DNA of 48,227 nucleotides from Sediminibacterium roseum (GCF_009939005.1 NZ_JAACJS010000004.1:1-48227); one strand, 5' to 3'; positions 1 through 7,882 are shown, counted from the first letter of the stretch. The notes: generated by a model from the sequence alone, not told the origin. Translations and numbers: made by a program.

Positions 1-1
1 C

Positions 2-64
2 GAGGGAACGATCCCTAAGCGGTGGAAGAAATACAAAAGAGCAACTGAATCAATAGAAACGTAA
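2..64 (+). CDS. C-terminal tail of a gene cut by the window edge
   Basis: Frame 2 is open from the first base to a TAA at 62-64. It encodes 20 basic residues that include KRWKKYKRATESIET. The composition fits the end of a DNA-binding or mobilization protein, but nothing identifies the family. It may be a chance open frame. Confidence 0.3.
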   Translation, partial: EGTIPKRWKKYKRATESIET

Positions 65-95
65 TTTAGTGTAAAGAAAATACCAGGATTATCTA

Positions 96-373
96 CTAAC
101 AGTGTAAGGTTTTTTCAGGACGAGTCATGGTCTTTTCCTGCCTTTCTACAGGTTCTTCAGACTTGCCATTATATTTTCTTAGGCTAGAGTCAAACTGCTG
201 GTGTAAAATGTCCTGTTCAATTTGTGAGGCTACCTTTTTGCCTTCACAAGATTGGCCTTGTTGTACAGAGAGAGGTTGAGGGAATATCTTTCTCCCTGAA
301 ATCTCCACCTTAACCTTAACCGTGTTCTGTAATTTTCAATGCTTACAGTTCCTTTTGGATTTTTGATACCCAT
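96..373 (-). pseudogene. Truncated, frameshifted N-terminus of a tyrosine recombinase
   Basis: An ATG at 373 (minus strand) opens 47 codons reading MGIKNPKGTVSIENYRTRLR, then LRWRFQGERYSLNLSLYNKA and NLVKAK, stopping at 230-232. The -1 frame continues as KKVASQIEQDILHQQFDSSL, then RKYNGKSE, to a stop at 96-98. One extra A in the AAAAA run at about 233-240 would join the two halves into a protein of about 92 residues. KGTV...RLRWR...G.RYSL.L...NL..AK..A..IE.DI..Q.FD.SL.KY is, from memory, the arm-type DNA-binding domain of a class of phage and island integrases. No SAM-like or catalytic domain follows. It is probably the relic of an older integration event. A sequencing slip in the homopolymer could explain the frameshift but not the missing catalytic domain. 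Confidence 0.65.
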
Positions 374-507
374 TTGATACCCAATTTTGAGGTGAGAGGG
401 TCTGCAAGGATCATTTTAGCACTTCCAAAATATTTGAGAGGATAGGGTTTATTCTGAAGCCAGAATAGCTATAAACCCCTAATATGATTGACTATAGCAC
501 AAAAAAA

Positions 508-531
508 AGACCCTTCATTTCTGAAGAGTCT
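508..531 (-). terminator. Rho-independent terminator, minus strand
   Basis: Read on the minus strand this is a 10-bp stem (AGACTCTTCA / TGAAGGGTCT, one G-U pair) closed by a GAAA tetraloop and followed by eight T. It would stop transcription from the right, as expected downstream of a minus-strand gene such as a tRNA. No intact gene remains there. The gap at 374-507 shows no other feature. Confidence 0.7.
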
Positions 532-561
532 AAAGTCGCCCTGCCTGTACAAATTTCGAAC
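532..561 (-). other. tRNA 3'-end-like remnant, possible attachment site
   Basis: Directly right of the terminator the plus strand reads AAAGTCGCCCTGCCTGTAC, then AAATTTCGAAC. Reversed, this has a GTTCGAA T-loop-like motif and a GGGCGAC end, as in a tRNA T-arm and acceptor strand, but it lacks a pairable T-stem. The same order (minus-strand terminator, then TAAAGTCG) recurs at 13899-13939. It is plausibly a scar of integration at a tRNA gene. It is not a functional tRNA. Confidence 0.3.
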
Positions 562-579
562 TTATTCTTAATGGATTTA

Positions 580-628
580 AAGCGGCTCGCAAGCATTGCG
601 GTTTAATAACCCGTGCTTGCAGCCGCTT
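580..628 (+). repeat. Long imperfect inverted repeat (hairpin) before the primase-like gene
   Basis: AAGCGGCT (580-587) pairs with AGCCGCTT (621-628). After a bulged C, GCAAGCA (589-595) pairs with TGCTTGC (614-620). Inside, GGTT (600-603) pairs with AACC (608-611). The stacked arms give about 19 bp followed by TTTT. It could be a terminator, a single-strand replication or transfer structure, or a terminal element signal. It lies 33 bases before the start codon at 662, so read-through control of that gene is also possible. Confidence 0.6.
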
Positions 629-661
629 TTCTATTGCATAACCCAATAAAGAAATAAGTAT

Positions 662-1600
662 ATGGAAAAGCTCACATGCAGCGGGGCAAAGCAGATTGAT
701 CTGGTCGATTATCTCGCCTCGTTAGGGCATCAGCCCCAAAAAGTAACCAATCAGGATTACTGGTATCTCTCGCCATTAAGAGAGGAGAAAACACCTTCTT
801 TTAAGGTAAACCGTAAACTAAACATGTGGTATGACCATGCTACAGGTAAAGGCGGCAACTTGATAAACTTCGGCACGCAGTATTTCAAATGTAGCGTTGC
901 CGATTTATTGCGACGGTTATCAGGACGGGCAGTGCCTACTTTTTCTTTTCACCCGCAACAGCAAACAAGCCAGTCGCACAATATCCAAAATCTCTCTGCT
1001 GGTGAAAAGAAAGAAAACCCTGAAAGTAAAATCGTCATTTTGGGGAGCCGGGTACTGGCGGATAAATCATTACTGGACTACCTGCAAAAACGGAACATAC
1101 CGCAGGACATTGCGAGCCGGTTCTGCCGGGAGGTGGACTTTCTTTTGTACGGCAAAAAGCAAACGGTCATCGGTTTTCAGAACAACGCCGGAGGTTATGA
1201 GCTAAGAAGCCAAAACTTCAAGGGCAGCAGTTCGCCAAAGGACACCACTTTTATAGATAACGGAAGTAAGTTATTAGATGTATTTGAAGGCTTTTTCAAC
1301 TACCTGTCCTACCGGACTATGATCCATAAAGCGGGAGAACCCCTGACAAATTTTCTGGTGCTCAATTCCCTTTCCTTCTTTGAAAAGTCACGCAACCTGA
1401 TGGAAAATCATGAGCAGGTAAACCTTTATCTGGACAGGGACAAGGCAGGCATTAATTGCACTCAGGAAGCCTTAAAGTGGAACCAGTATCTGTACAAAGA
1501 CCAGAGCCATTTATACAGCAATCATAAGGACTTAAACGATTGGTTTGTGAAAAAGCAGCCGGACATAAAGCAAGGTCAGAAGATTGGAAGGTCTTTTTGA
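662..1600 (+). CDS. Toprim/CHC2-type primase-like protein of a mobilizable element
   Basis: This 312-aa protein has the layout of mobile-element primases. The N-terminus keeps the CHC2 scaffold (YWYLSPLREEKTPSFKVN, then a G-K-G-G turn), but the Cys/His zinc ligands of DnaG-type CHC2 fingers are replaced (SPL for CPH, no CxxC). The second half has toprim signatures: an acidic VFEGFFNYLS strand and NLYLDRDKAG with the DxD pair. Such proteins accompany mobilization genes in Bacteroidota elements and are thought to act in replication or priming of transferred DNA. Loss of the zinc ligands suggests a structural or non-catalytic finger. The gene is followed by the candidate oriT and mob genes. Confidence 0.85.
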   Translation: MEKLTCSGAKQIDLVDYLASLGHQPQKVTNQDYWYLSPLREEKTPSFKVNRKLNMWYDHATGKGGNLINFGTQYFKCSVADLLRRLSGRAVPTFSFHPQQQTSQSHNIQNLSAGEKKENPESKIVILGSRVLADKSLLDYLQKRNIPQDIASRFCREVDFLLYGKKQTVIGFQNNAGGYELRSQNFKGSSSPKDTTFIDNGSKLLDVFEGFFNYLSYRTMIHKAGEPLTNFLVLNSLSFFEKSRNLMENHEQVNLYLDRDKAGINCTQEALKWNQYLYKDQSHLYSNHKDLNDWFVKKQPDIKQGQKIGRSF

Positions 1601-1646
1601 CGTTTTGGGTAGCCAGCTATGTTTTGGTAAAACCAAAACGCTGGCT
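1601..1646. other. Candidate origin of transfer (oriT), nested inverted repeats
   Basis: AGCCAGC (1611-1617) pairs with GCTGGCT (1640-1646), and GTTTTGGT (1621-1628) pairs with ACCAAAAC (1632-1639) around an AAA loop. This gives a 15-bp stem with one TAT bulge. A rival pairing uses CGTTTTGG (1601-1608) with CCAAAACG (1633-1640). It sits between the primase-like gene and the MobC/relaxase genes, where oriT usually lies in mobilizable elements. The nick site cannot be assigned by eye. A terminator for the primase gene is the alternative, but a T-tract is missing directly after the stem. Confidence 0.5.
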
Positions 1647-1650
1647 CACC

Positions 1651-1697
1651 TCATGCTATCGCATTCGATGAGGGATTTTTTTCATGCTATCGCATTC
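1651..1697 (+). repeat. Two 16-bp direct repeats upstream of mobC
   Basis: TCATGCTATCGCATTC occurs at 1651-1666 and again, unchanged, at 1682-1697 (31-bp period, about three helical turns). The second copy ends 23 bases before the start codon at 1721. Direct repeats next to an inverted repeat are typical relaxosome-protein or iteron-type binding sites, so binding by the MobC-like protein is a reasonable guess. Confidence 0.75.
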
Positions 1698-1720
1698 AAA
1701 AAATAAAGAGGAGGAAGATT

Positions 1721-2101
1721 ATGGAGGAGCAGAATGTTATTACAAAGAACAAAGGCGGCAGACCTAAAAAAGCCGTTAAAAAAGACCAGCTCATGGCAAT
1801 TAAATGCACGCTCTACGAGCGCAAGGTAATTGAGGCCAGAGCCAAAAGTGCCAACCTTTCCGTTTCGGAATACCTGCGGGAAATCGGGCTGACCGGAAAA
1901 ATTGACAGGCGGGATAAGGCATTGCCAAAGGAAGTTTTAAACCTTACAGCTGCGCTCAACCACATGGGTGCCAACCTTAACCAGATCGCTAAAAAGCGGA
2001 ATGGTACGGATGAATTAAGCCCGTTGGAGCGTGCAGAATTAAAGGTACAGTCAGGCCAGCTAAAAGAGATTGCAGTACAGATTAAAAGCTATTTACAATG
2101 A
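1721..2101 (+). CDS. MobC-like relaxosome accessory protein
   Basis: This 126-aa basic protein has an N-terminal KNKGGRPKKAVKKD segment and a ribbon-helix-helix-like stretch (IKCTLYERKVIEARAKSANL, then SVSEYLREIGL). A helical C-terminus with NLTAALNHMGANLNQIAKK is characteristic of the MobC/BmgB-type family. These proteins bind oriT and help the relaxase open the strands. GAGGAGG precedes the ATG by a few bases. The stop overlaps the relaxase start (ATGA at 2098-2101), indicating translational coupling. Confidence 0.85.
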   Translation: MEEQNVITKNKGGRPKKAVKKDQLMAIKCTLYERKVIEARAKSANLSVSEYLREIGLTGKIDRRDKALPKEVLNLTAALNHMGANLNQIAKKRNGTDELSPLERAELKVQSGQLKEIAVQIKSYLQ

Positions 2102-3024
2102 TAGGGCATGTATCAATAGGGGCGTCTTTTTATCACTGTATCAGCTACTGTCTGGAAGATAAAAAGGAACTGTCCGAGCAGCAGAAACAGGAGCTTTCCA
2201 TGCAGGATCATTTGCAGCACAGGGAACGTGCGGAAGTACTGGAATACAATAAGTGCTTTGGCAATAAGCATGAACTGACCCAGCAGTTTAAGGACGTTCA
2301 GAAATTAAGCAGGCGGGTCGAGAAACCTGTACTGCATTTATCCCTGCGGCTGGCTCCGGGCGAAACGCTGACCAAAGAGCAGCTTATGGAAATTGGCAGG
2401 GCTTGCGCCGCAGCGTTTGGCGTGGCAGAGAACCAGTATATCTGCGTGCTGCACAAGGACACCAAAGAGCAGCATATCCATATTGCAGCTAACCGTGTAG
2501 GGTTTGACGGTAAGGTTGCCAGCGACAGCAACAGTTATAAACGCATGGCCAGCCTTTGCCGGAGCTTGGAGAAGCAATACAACTTGCAAGAGGTATTAAG
2601 TCCCCGTGCGTTTCTTTCACCAAAGGACAGGCTATTGCCTCGCCACGACCAGCGCAAGAAACGGTTAAAGGAGGATATCCGGCAGACCTTAGAGAAAGTA
2701 AGCCTCTATTCCGCCTTTGAAAAGCAGATGCAGGCATTGGGCTATAAGGTTATCAAAGGCAGGGGTATTTCCTTTATCGACGATAAAAAAGTAAAGATTA
2801 AGGGCAGCGCGGTTGGTTTTTCGTTGTCAAAGATTGATAGGATTTTAAGTATCAAGCAGCAACTGGAAATAAACAAGGCCAAGCAGCAAAGACAGGCAGA
2901 CGGTAATAAACCATCCATGACTTACTTAAAAGCATCGGTGCAGGAGCATAAACAGGAAGTACAAGAATCCTTTGGAATGATTGAAAAACAGCTTTCCAGC
3001 ATCTTATACGAATTACTAACCTGA
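2098..3024 (+). CDS. Relaxase / mobilization nuclease
   Basis: This 308-aa relaxase has the metal-binding His triad motif HIHIAANRVGFDGK (HxHxxxNR) and the upstream segment KPVLHLSLRLAPGE. It would nick oriT and pilot the strand during conjugative mobilization by a helper element, since no type IV secretion genes are visible here. The catalytic Tyr is probably YHCISYCLE near residues 12-18, which is not certain. The gene overlaps mobC by four bases. The annotated stop at 3022-3024 seems premature: the homologous-looking tail continues in another frame (next feature). The catalytic domain is intact, so function may be retained. Confidence 0.85.
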   Translation: MIGHVSIGASFYHCISYCLEDKKELSEQQKQELSMQDHLQHRERAEVLEYNKCFGNKHELTQQFKDVQKLSRRVEKPVLHLSLRLAPGETLTKEQLMEIGRACAAAFGVAENQYICVLHKDTKEQHIHIAANRVGFDGKVASDSNSYKRMASLCRSLEKQYNLQEVLSPRAFLSPKDRLLPRHDQRKKRLKEDIRQTLEKVSLYSAFEKQMQALGYKVIKGRGISFIDDKKVKIKGSAVGFSLSKIDRILSIKQQLEINKAKQQRQADGNKPSMTYLKASVQEHKQEVQESFGMIEKQLSSILYELLT

Positions 3025-3109
3025 ATACGAGGTGGATTATATCAATCCTGAACTTATCAAAGAGGCTAAGAAAAAAGGTAAAAGGCCAACAATACAAGTA
3101 AACAGATAA
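3020..3109 (+). pseudogene. Out-of-frame C-terminal tail of the relaxase
   Basis: In the frame beginning at 3020 the sequence reads PEYEVDYINPELIKEAKKKG, then KRPTIQVNR, and stops at 3107-3109. This basic, Pro-rich ending resembles the usual end of such relaxases. Removing one base near 3019 would join ...LYELL to PEYEVDY. This points to a recent indel in the relaxase gene. A chance open frame is possible but the coding character is good. Confidence 0.55.
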
Positions 3110-3126
3110 TATTAAAACGCATTATT

Positions 3127-3684
3127 ATGGACACTACAGGAAAAAATGAACAGATCGAAAAAGAAACATTGGGATTGGTGCTGGAAGAATTTGCCCAGGA
3201 ACAGAAAACCACCAATCAAACCATTAACAATCTCGTAGCTGCCGTTAATTCTATCGGTAGCAAGGTTGATAATTTTACGCAAGAACTGGATAATCCTAAA
3301 TCCGTTTCGGTAACAACCGATACCAAGCCCATTCAACAGATTGTGCAAAACGGCTTTGCTGATGTAAAGCTAATGATCGGCACACAACCGAAAAGTATTG
3401 TCAGGAAATTCCAGATACTCCTATTTCCTGAGCAGGATGCCAAGCTGTTTTACAAAGTGGTTTTCAGCCGTTGGTTTTTGTGGCTGACTATTATGCTCTT
3501 TCTCACCAATCTTTATAAGTGGGGTATCCATTACAGTGACAACCAGAAGGAGATCAAGCTGGAACAGATTGAAAACGACCGCATAAGGAAGTCGTGGAAC
3601 TATATATATAATAATAATGGCAAAGAAGTAAAAAAGCTGATGGAGAAGGCTTATGTCAATTCAGAAAGTTCTGAAGGAGAATAA
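3127..3684 (+). CDS. Hypothetical mobilization-associated membrane protein
   Basis: This 185-aa protein is unrecognised at family level. Residues 1-60 are a Gln/Glu-rich, probably coiled-coil segment. One hydrophobic segment (WFLWLTIMLFLTNLYKWG) lies near residues 118-135, followed by a charged tail rich in K, E and N. Proteins of this shape commonly follow relaxase genes in Bacteroidota elements, so a role in mobilization or membrane attachment of the relaxosome is inferred from position only. A perfect 16-bp hairpin follows the gene. Confidence 0.75.
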   Translation: MDTTGKNEQIEKETLGLVLEEFAQEQKTTNQTINNLVAAVNSIGSKVDNFTQELDNPKSVSVTTDTKPIQQIVQNGFADVKLMIGTQPKSIVRKFQILLFPEQDAKLFYKVVFSRWFLWLTIMLFLTNLYKWGIHYSDNQKEIKLEQIENDRIRKSWNYIYNNNGKEVKKLMEKAYVNSESSEGE

Positions 3685-3732
3685 TTGCAGAGAATTGCAA
3701 ATACAGTGTATTCGCAATTAAAATTACGTTCC

Positions 3733-3771
3733 GTAGCTATTTAGTCAGCTTTATCCTGACTAAATAGCTAC
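3733..3771. terminator. Perfect 16-bp hairpin: terminator and first AbiEi-operator-like repeat
   Basis: GTAGCTATTTAGTCAG (3733-3748) pairs perfectly with CTGACTAAATAGCTAC (3756-3771) around CTTTATC. As a terminator it would close the mob transcript. Its core GTCAG-N7-CTGAC (3744-3760) has the same half-sites and spacing as the repeat at 3831-3847 next to the abiEi start, so it may also be an operator. Confidence 0.65.
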
Positions 3772-3830
3772 CTTTACAAAAAAAATAGCTCTATTTGTAT
3801 ATCAGTAAGATTATTTTTCATATCATTGTA

Positions 3831-3847
3831 GTCAGGTTTAACCTGAC
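3831..3847. promoter_or_regulatory. Candidate AbiEi operator
   Basis: The 17-bp inverted repeat GTCAGGTTTAACCTGAC ends nine bases before the abiEi ATG at 3857. Its half-sites match those inside the hairpin at 3744-3760, with 87 bp between centres. AbiEi antitoxins are known to repress their own promoter by binding paired inverted repeats. A weak -7-like box (TATCATTG, 3821-3828) lies just upstream, so a bound protein would block transcription of the whole downstream cluster. Confidence 0.6.
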
Positions 3848-3856
3848 CATTCAACT

Positions 3857-4678
3857 ATGAGAAATAAGTATATCTCTACGCAATCTAATGAACTTCTCTC
3901 ATATTTTAATGAACAGGACAGGTTTTGCTTTGGTTATGCAGAGGCTTTTAAAGCTTTACCTGAATCAAGCGAAAGCGCAGTAAAGGAATTACTCAGTGAT
4001 ATGACCAAAAGGGGGCTTTTAATGCGCTTAAAAGAGGGAGTTTATTATATTATACCCTACGAACAGGATGCTGAAACATTTATGCCCGACTGGCACCTAA
4101 TACCGGAATTTATTGTAAAAGATGCCCAATATTATATTGGCTACTATTCTGCGTTGCAAATTCATAATTTGATTACACAGCCATCACTAAAGGAGCAAAT
4201 TGTAGTTTCCAAACAGCTTAGGCCTTCAGTAATTAAGATTAAAAACGTTCCCTTTCAGTTTATATACCATAATCCGGATCACTTCTTTGGTATGAAAAAG
4301 ATTTGGATTGACAACTTTCATAAAGTGCAATGCTCAGATCTTGAAAAGACAGTAATCGACTGCCTTTTTAAGCCTGATTATGCAGGAGGCATCGTTGAAA
4401 TTGCAAGAGCAATCGGTATTTCTGCAAATCAAATTAAATTTGACAAGCTGCTGGAATACGCTAAAAGGTTTAATTCACAGGCGGTTATTAAGCGGCTTGG
4501 CTTTCTCTTGGAGCTGTTAGAAATTAATAATCCGATTATAGAAAAATTATTAAAAGAAAAGACGGCCTCTTATGTTTTATTAGATACTGAACTACCTAAG
4601 TCAGGAAAAATGATAAGCAGGTGGGGCATTCAGCAAAATCTGGAAACAGAAACTATTAAATCAGCTATTTACACATGA
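3857..4678 (+). CDS. abiEi: Type IV TA system antitoxin AbiEi family
   Basis: This 273-aa protein has an N-terminal winged-helix segment (FCFGYAEAFKALPESSESAV, KELLSDMTKRGLLMRLKEGV) followed by the AbiEi C-terminal antitoxin region (YYIGYYSALQIHNL, VIDCLFKPDYAGGI). By family knowledge it represses its own operon and counteracts the AbiEii nucleotidyltransferase without stable contact. The stop overlaps the abiEii start by four bases. It is the first gene of a seven-gene cluster that continues through the restriction-modification genes. Confidence 0.88.
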   Translation: MRNKYISTQSNELLSYFNEQDRFCFGYAEAFKALPESSESAVKELLSDMTKRGLLMRLKEGVYYIIPYEQDAETFMPDWHLIPEFIVKDAQYYIGYYSALQIHNLITQPSLKEQIVVSKQLRPSVIKIKNVPFQFIYHNPDHFFGMKKIWIDNFHKVQCSDLEKTVIDCLFKPDYAGGIVEIARAIGISANQIKFDKLLEYAKRFNSQAVIKRLGFLLELLEINNPIIEKLLKEKTASYVLLDTELPKSGKMISRWGIQQNLETETIKSAIYT

Positions 4679-5478
4679 TTAAGCCCGGAGAAATACAGCA
4701 AAAAGCAAGAGAAGTCGGTGTTCGTGACCAGCAGATAGAGAAAGACTATATTCTTTCCTGGATATTAAAAGGTGTGTCTCAACATGACCAGCTTTCAAAC
4801 ATCATGGCATTCAAAGGTGGAACTGTATTAAAGAAAATCTATTTTCCCGACTACAGGTTTTCAGAAGACCTTGATTTCACATTGTTGAACAACGAAATTA
4901 CCAATGAGCAAATATTTGCATGGTTTAAAGAAGCATTTGAATATATCCGGGACGAAGCAAATATTCCCCTTGACATAATCGATAATAATGAGCATGAAGA
5001 TGGTGGAATAAACTTCTATATCAGTTATGTAGGGCCATTGGGTGGACAAGGCAATAATAAACGGGTAAAAGTAGATATTTCAAGAAGCGAAAAACTTGAA
5101 TTTAAACCTGTCTTAAACGCTGCTTTTATTGATTATACTGATTTAGAAGAATATGATCTGCTATGTTATCCACTCGAAGAAGTATTGATCGAAAAGCTAC
5201 GCTCTGTAATGCAGCGTATGGCAGCAAGGGATTTCTACGATATCTGGTATTTATTGGTCGAGCATGGAATGGAAGCTGATTTTTACTTAGATGAGTTCAA
5301 GAAGAAATGCGCAAGCAAAGGATTAAACGCCGCTGATTTTCCTAAGAAATTAGTGGAACGTCTGCCGCAATATAAAGGCCGTTGGAAAAGCTCCATGAGT
5401 GAACAGATAAAAGACTTACCTGAATTTGACAAAGTAGAAAGAGAGGCTCTGAGACAACTAAAACAAATTAAGCTGTGA
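4675..5478 (+). CDS. abiEii: AbiEii-family nucleotidyltransferase toxin
   Basis: This 267-aa protein has the nucleotidyltransferase core: FKGGT at residues 46-50 and RFSEDLDF with the two catalytic Asp at 65 and 67. Later motifs include EEVLIEKLRSVMQRMAARDFYDIWYL. AbiEii-type toxins transfer nucleotides to RNA (tRNA in the studied MenT and AbiEii proteins) and cause growth arrest that aborts phage infection. Translation is coupled to abiEi. Only seven bases separate the stop from the hsdR start, which ties the toxin to the restriction system transcript. Confidence 0.9.
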   Translation: MIKPGEIQQKAREVGVRDQQIEKDYILSWILKGVSQHDQLSNIMAFKGGTVLKKIYFPDYRFSEDLDFTLLNNEITNEQIFAWFKEAFEYIRDEANIPLDIIDNNEHEDGGINFYISYVGPLGGQGNNKRVKVDISRSEKLEFKPVLNAAFIDYTDLEEYDLLCYPLEEVLIEKLRSVMQRMAARDFYDIWYLLVEHGMEADFYLDEFKKKCASKGLNAADFPKKLVERLPQYKGRWKSSMSEQIKDLPEFDKVEREALRQLKQIKL

Positions 5479-5485
5479 CGATATC

Positions 5486-7879
5486 ATGAACAAAAAGACT
5501 TTATCGGAAAGAGATATTTGTACCAAGTTTATCACCCCTGCACTTGAAAAAGCAGGTTGGGACAAACACGTTCAGCTATTAGAGGAAGTGTCTTTCACTG
5601 ATGGTAAAATCTTTGTTCGGGGTAAATTGACAGCAAGAGGAAAAGGGAAAAGAGCTGACTATATTCTTTATTACAAGCCGAATATTCCCATTGCCATTAT
5701 TGAAGCGAAAGACAACAGTCATTCCATAAGATCAGGTATTCAGCAGGCGTTAGACTACGCTAAAATATTAGATATTCCTTGCGTATTCAGCAGTAATGGA
5801 GATGGGTTTTTATTTCACGATCGTACGGCAACGGACGGAAATATTGAAACTGACATTGGTTTAGACGAGTTTCCAACTCCCGAACACCTTTGGAAGAAAT
5901 ACAAAAAGTATAAAGGCATTGAAACACCTCAAGCAGAGAAAATAGTTTCACAAGACTATTACTTTGATGGTAGTAACCGCAAACCAAGATACTATCAACA
6001 AATTGCTGTAAACAGAACAGTTGAAGCCATTGCCAATGGGCAGAACAGGATTTTGCTGGTTATGGCAACAGGAACAGGAAAAACTTATACCGCTTTTCAA
6101 ATCATCCATCGACTTTGGAAAAGCGGAGCAAAAAAACGCATTCTTTTTTTAGCAGACCGAAATGCCTTAATCGACCAAACACGCAGAGGAGACTTCAAAC
6201 ATTTCAAGGATAAAATGACTGTCGTAAAACATAGGCAGATCGATAAGAGTTTTGAAATTTACTTGGCACTTTATCAAGGACTTTCAGGAACAGATGAAGC
6301 GGCCAATGTTTACAAACAATTTTCAAGGGATTTCTTCGACCTGATTGTAATTGACGAATGCCATAGAGGAAGTGCAAAGGACGACAGCAGTTGGAGGGAG
6401 ATTTTAACCTATTTTCAAAAGGCTACACATATAGGTTTGACCGCAACACCAAAGGAAACTAGCGAAGCGAGTAATTCAGAATATTTTGGCGATCCTGTTT
6501 ATACCTATTCTTTGAGACAAGGGATTGATGACGGTTTCTTGGCCCCCTATCGTGTGGTGCGTATTGCATTGAATGTAGATACAGAAGGTTGGCGCCCAGA
6601 GCAAGGAAAAACCGACAAAGATGGAAACGAAATTGAAGACCGAATTTATAACCGGAGGGACTTTGATAAAAATTTAGTAATTGAAGAAAGAACAAATACC
6701 GTTGCAAAAAAACTAAGTGAGTTTTTGAAGGGTTACGACCGTTTTGCAAAAACCATTGTGTTTTGTGTGGACATTGACCACGCTGAACGTATGCGAACCG
6801 CATTATCAAGACATAACGCGGACTTGGTTGTCGAGAATTACAAATATGTAATGCAGATTACAGGTGACAATGGCGAGGGGAAACGAGAGTTGGACAACTT
6901 CATCAATCCCGAAGAAAAATATCCTGTTATTGCAACTACTTCCGAGTTGATGACCACGGGTGTAGATGCTCAAACTTGTAAAGTGATTGTGTTGGATTCC
7001 AATATCAATTCAATGACCAAGTTCAAACAGATCATCGGTAGAGGTACAAGAATTAATGAGGAATATGGGAAACTGTATTTTACCATTTTAGATTTCAGAA
7101 ATGCAACAGACCTTTTTGCTGACCCTCAATTTGATGGTGACCCAATAAGAATCAAACCTGTTACAGAGGCAACTGACTTAGGAGATATTATTGACGAAGA
7201 GGAAGAAAACGCAGAACCAATCATCGATATCGAAACAGGGGAAGAAATCGAAGTTACTCCACCAGAAATTCGTTATCCTGAACAAGAATTTCCGCCATCA
7301 ACTGTAAATGAACCAAGGCGAAAGGTCTATGTAAATGGTGTTGATGTTTCGGTTTTGATTAGTCGGGAATTACATTTTGACCAACATGGAAAACCCATCA
7401 CAACAAGTCTTAAAGACCACACCAAGGAAATCATCAAAGAGCAGTTTTCCTCCTTAGATGATTTTCTAAACAAGTGGAAAGGTTCAGATCGAAAAGAAGC
7501 AATCATTGCGGAATTGGTAGAACAAGGTGTAATGGTGGAAGCATTGTATGAAGCCGTTGACAAGCAAGTAGATTTATTTGATTTAATCTGCCACGTTGCG
7601 TATGACCAGCCACCAATGACAAGAAAGGAAAGAGCAAACGGAGTGAAAAAACGTAACTACTTTACCAAATATGGCGACCAAGCTCGAAAAGTATTAGAAG
7701 CGTTACTCGACAAATATGCTGATCAAGGCATCGAAAACATTGAGAATATTCAAATCTTAACTGTTCCACCCATAAATGAGTTTGGTTCGGTAACTGAAAT
7801 CATCAAAGCGTTTGGTAGTCGTGAAGAGTACGAAAGAGCCATCAAAGAATTAGAAAACGAACTATATAATATAGCATAA
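5486..7879 (+). CDS. hsdR: Type I restriction enzyme, R (motor/nuclease) subunit
   Basis: This 797-aa protein is the size of EcoEI/EcoAI-type HsdR. The N-terminal PD-(D/E)XK nuclease shows D58 and E73-A-K75. The SF2 translocase has Walker A ATGTGKT (residues 194-200), DECH (290-293), TATP and the GRGTR motif VI. The C-terminal part fits the EcoEI R C-domain. It moves and cuts unmodified DNA together with HsdM and HsdS. It sits directly behind abiEii and three bases before a small unknown gene. All visible catalytic residues are intact. Confidence 0.95.
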   Translation: MNKKTLSERDICTKFITPALEKAGWDKHVQLLEEVSFTDGKIFVRGKLTARGKGKRADYILYYKPNIPIAIIEAKDNSHSIRSGIQQALDYAKILDIPCVFSSNGDGFLFHDRTATDGNIETDIGLDEFPTPEHLWKKYKKYKGIETPQAEKIVSQDYYFDGSNRKPRYYQQIAVNRTVEAIANGQNRILLVMATGTGKTYTAFQIIHRLWKSGAKKRILFLADRNALIDQTRRGDFKHFKDKMTVVKHRQIDKSFEIYLALYQGLSGTDEAANVYKQFSRDFFDLIVIDECHRGSAKDDSSWREILTYFQKATHIGLTATPKETSEASNSEYFGDPVYTYSLRQGIDDGFLAPYRVVRIALNVDTEGWRPEQGKTDKDGNEIEDRIYNRRDFDKNLVIEERTNTVAKKLSEFLKGYDRFAKTIVFCVDIDHAERMRTALSRHNADLVVENYKYVMQITGDNGEGKRELDNFINPEEKYPVIATTSELMTTGVDAQTCKVIVLDSNINSMTKFKQIIGRGTRINEEYGKLYFTILDFRNATDLFADPQFDGDPIRIKPVTEATDLGDIIDEEEENAEPIIDIETGEEIEVTPPEIRYPEQEFPPSTVNEPRRKVYVNGVDVSVLISRELHFDQHGKPITTSLKDHTKEIIKEQFSSLDDFLNKWKGSDRKEAIIAELVEQGVMVEALYEAVDKQVDLFDLICHVAYDQPPMTRKERANGVKKRNYFTKYGDQARKVLEALLDKYADQGIENIENIQILTVPPINEFGSVTEIIKAFGSREEYERAIKELENELYNIA

Positions 7880-7882
7880 TTT

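Noticed and set aside
897..1205. 102-codon alternative frame inside the primase-like gene
   Set aside because: It is inside a well-supported gene, without coding features of its own.
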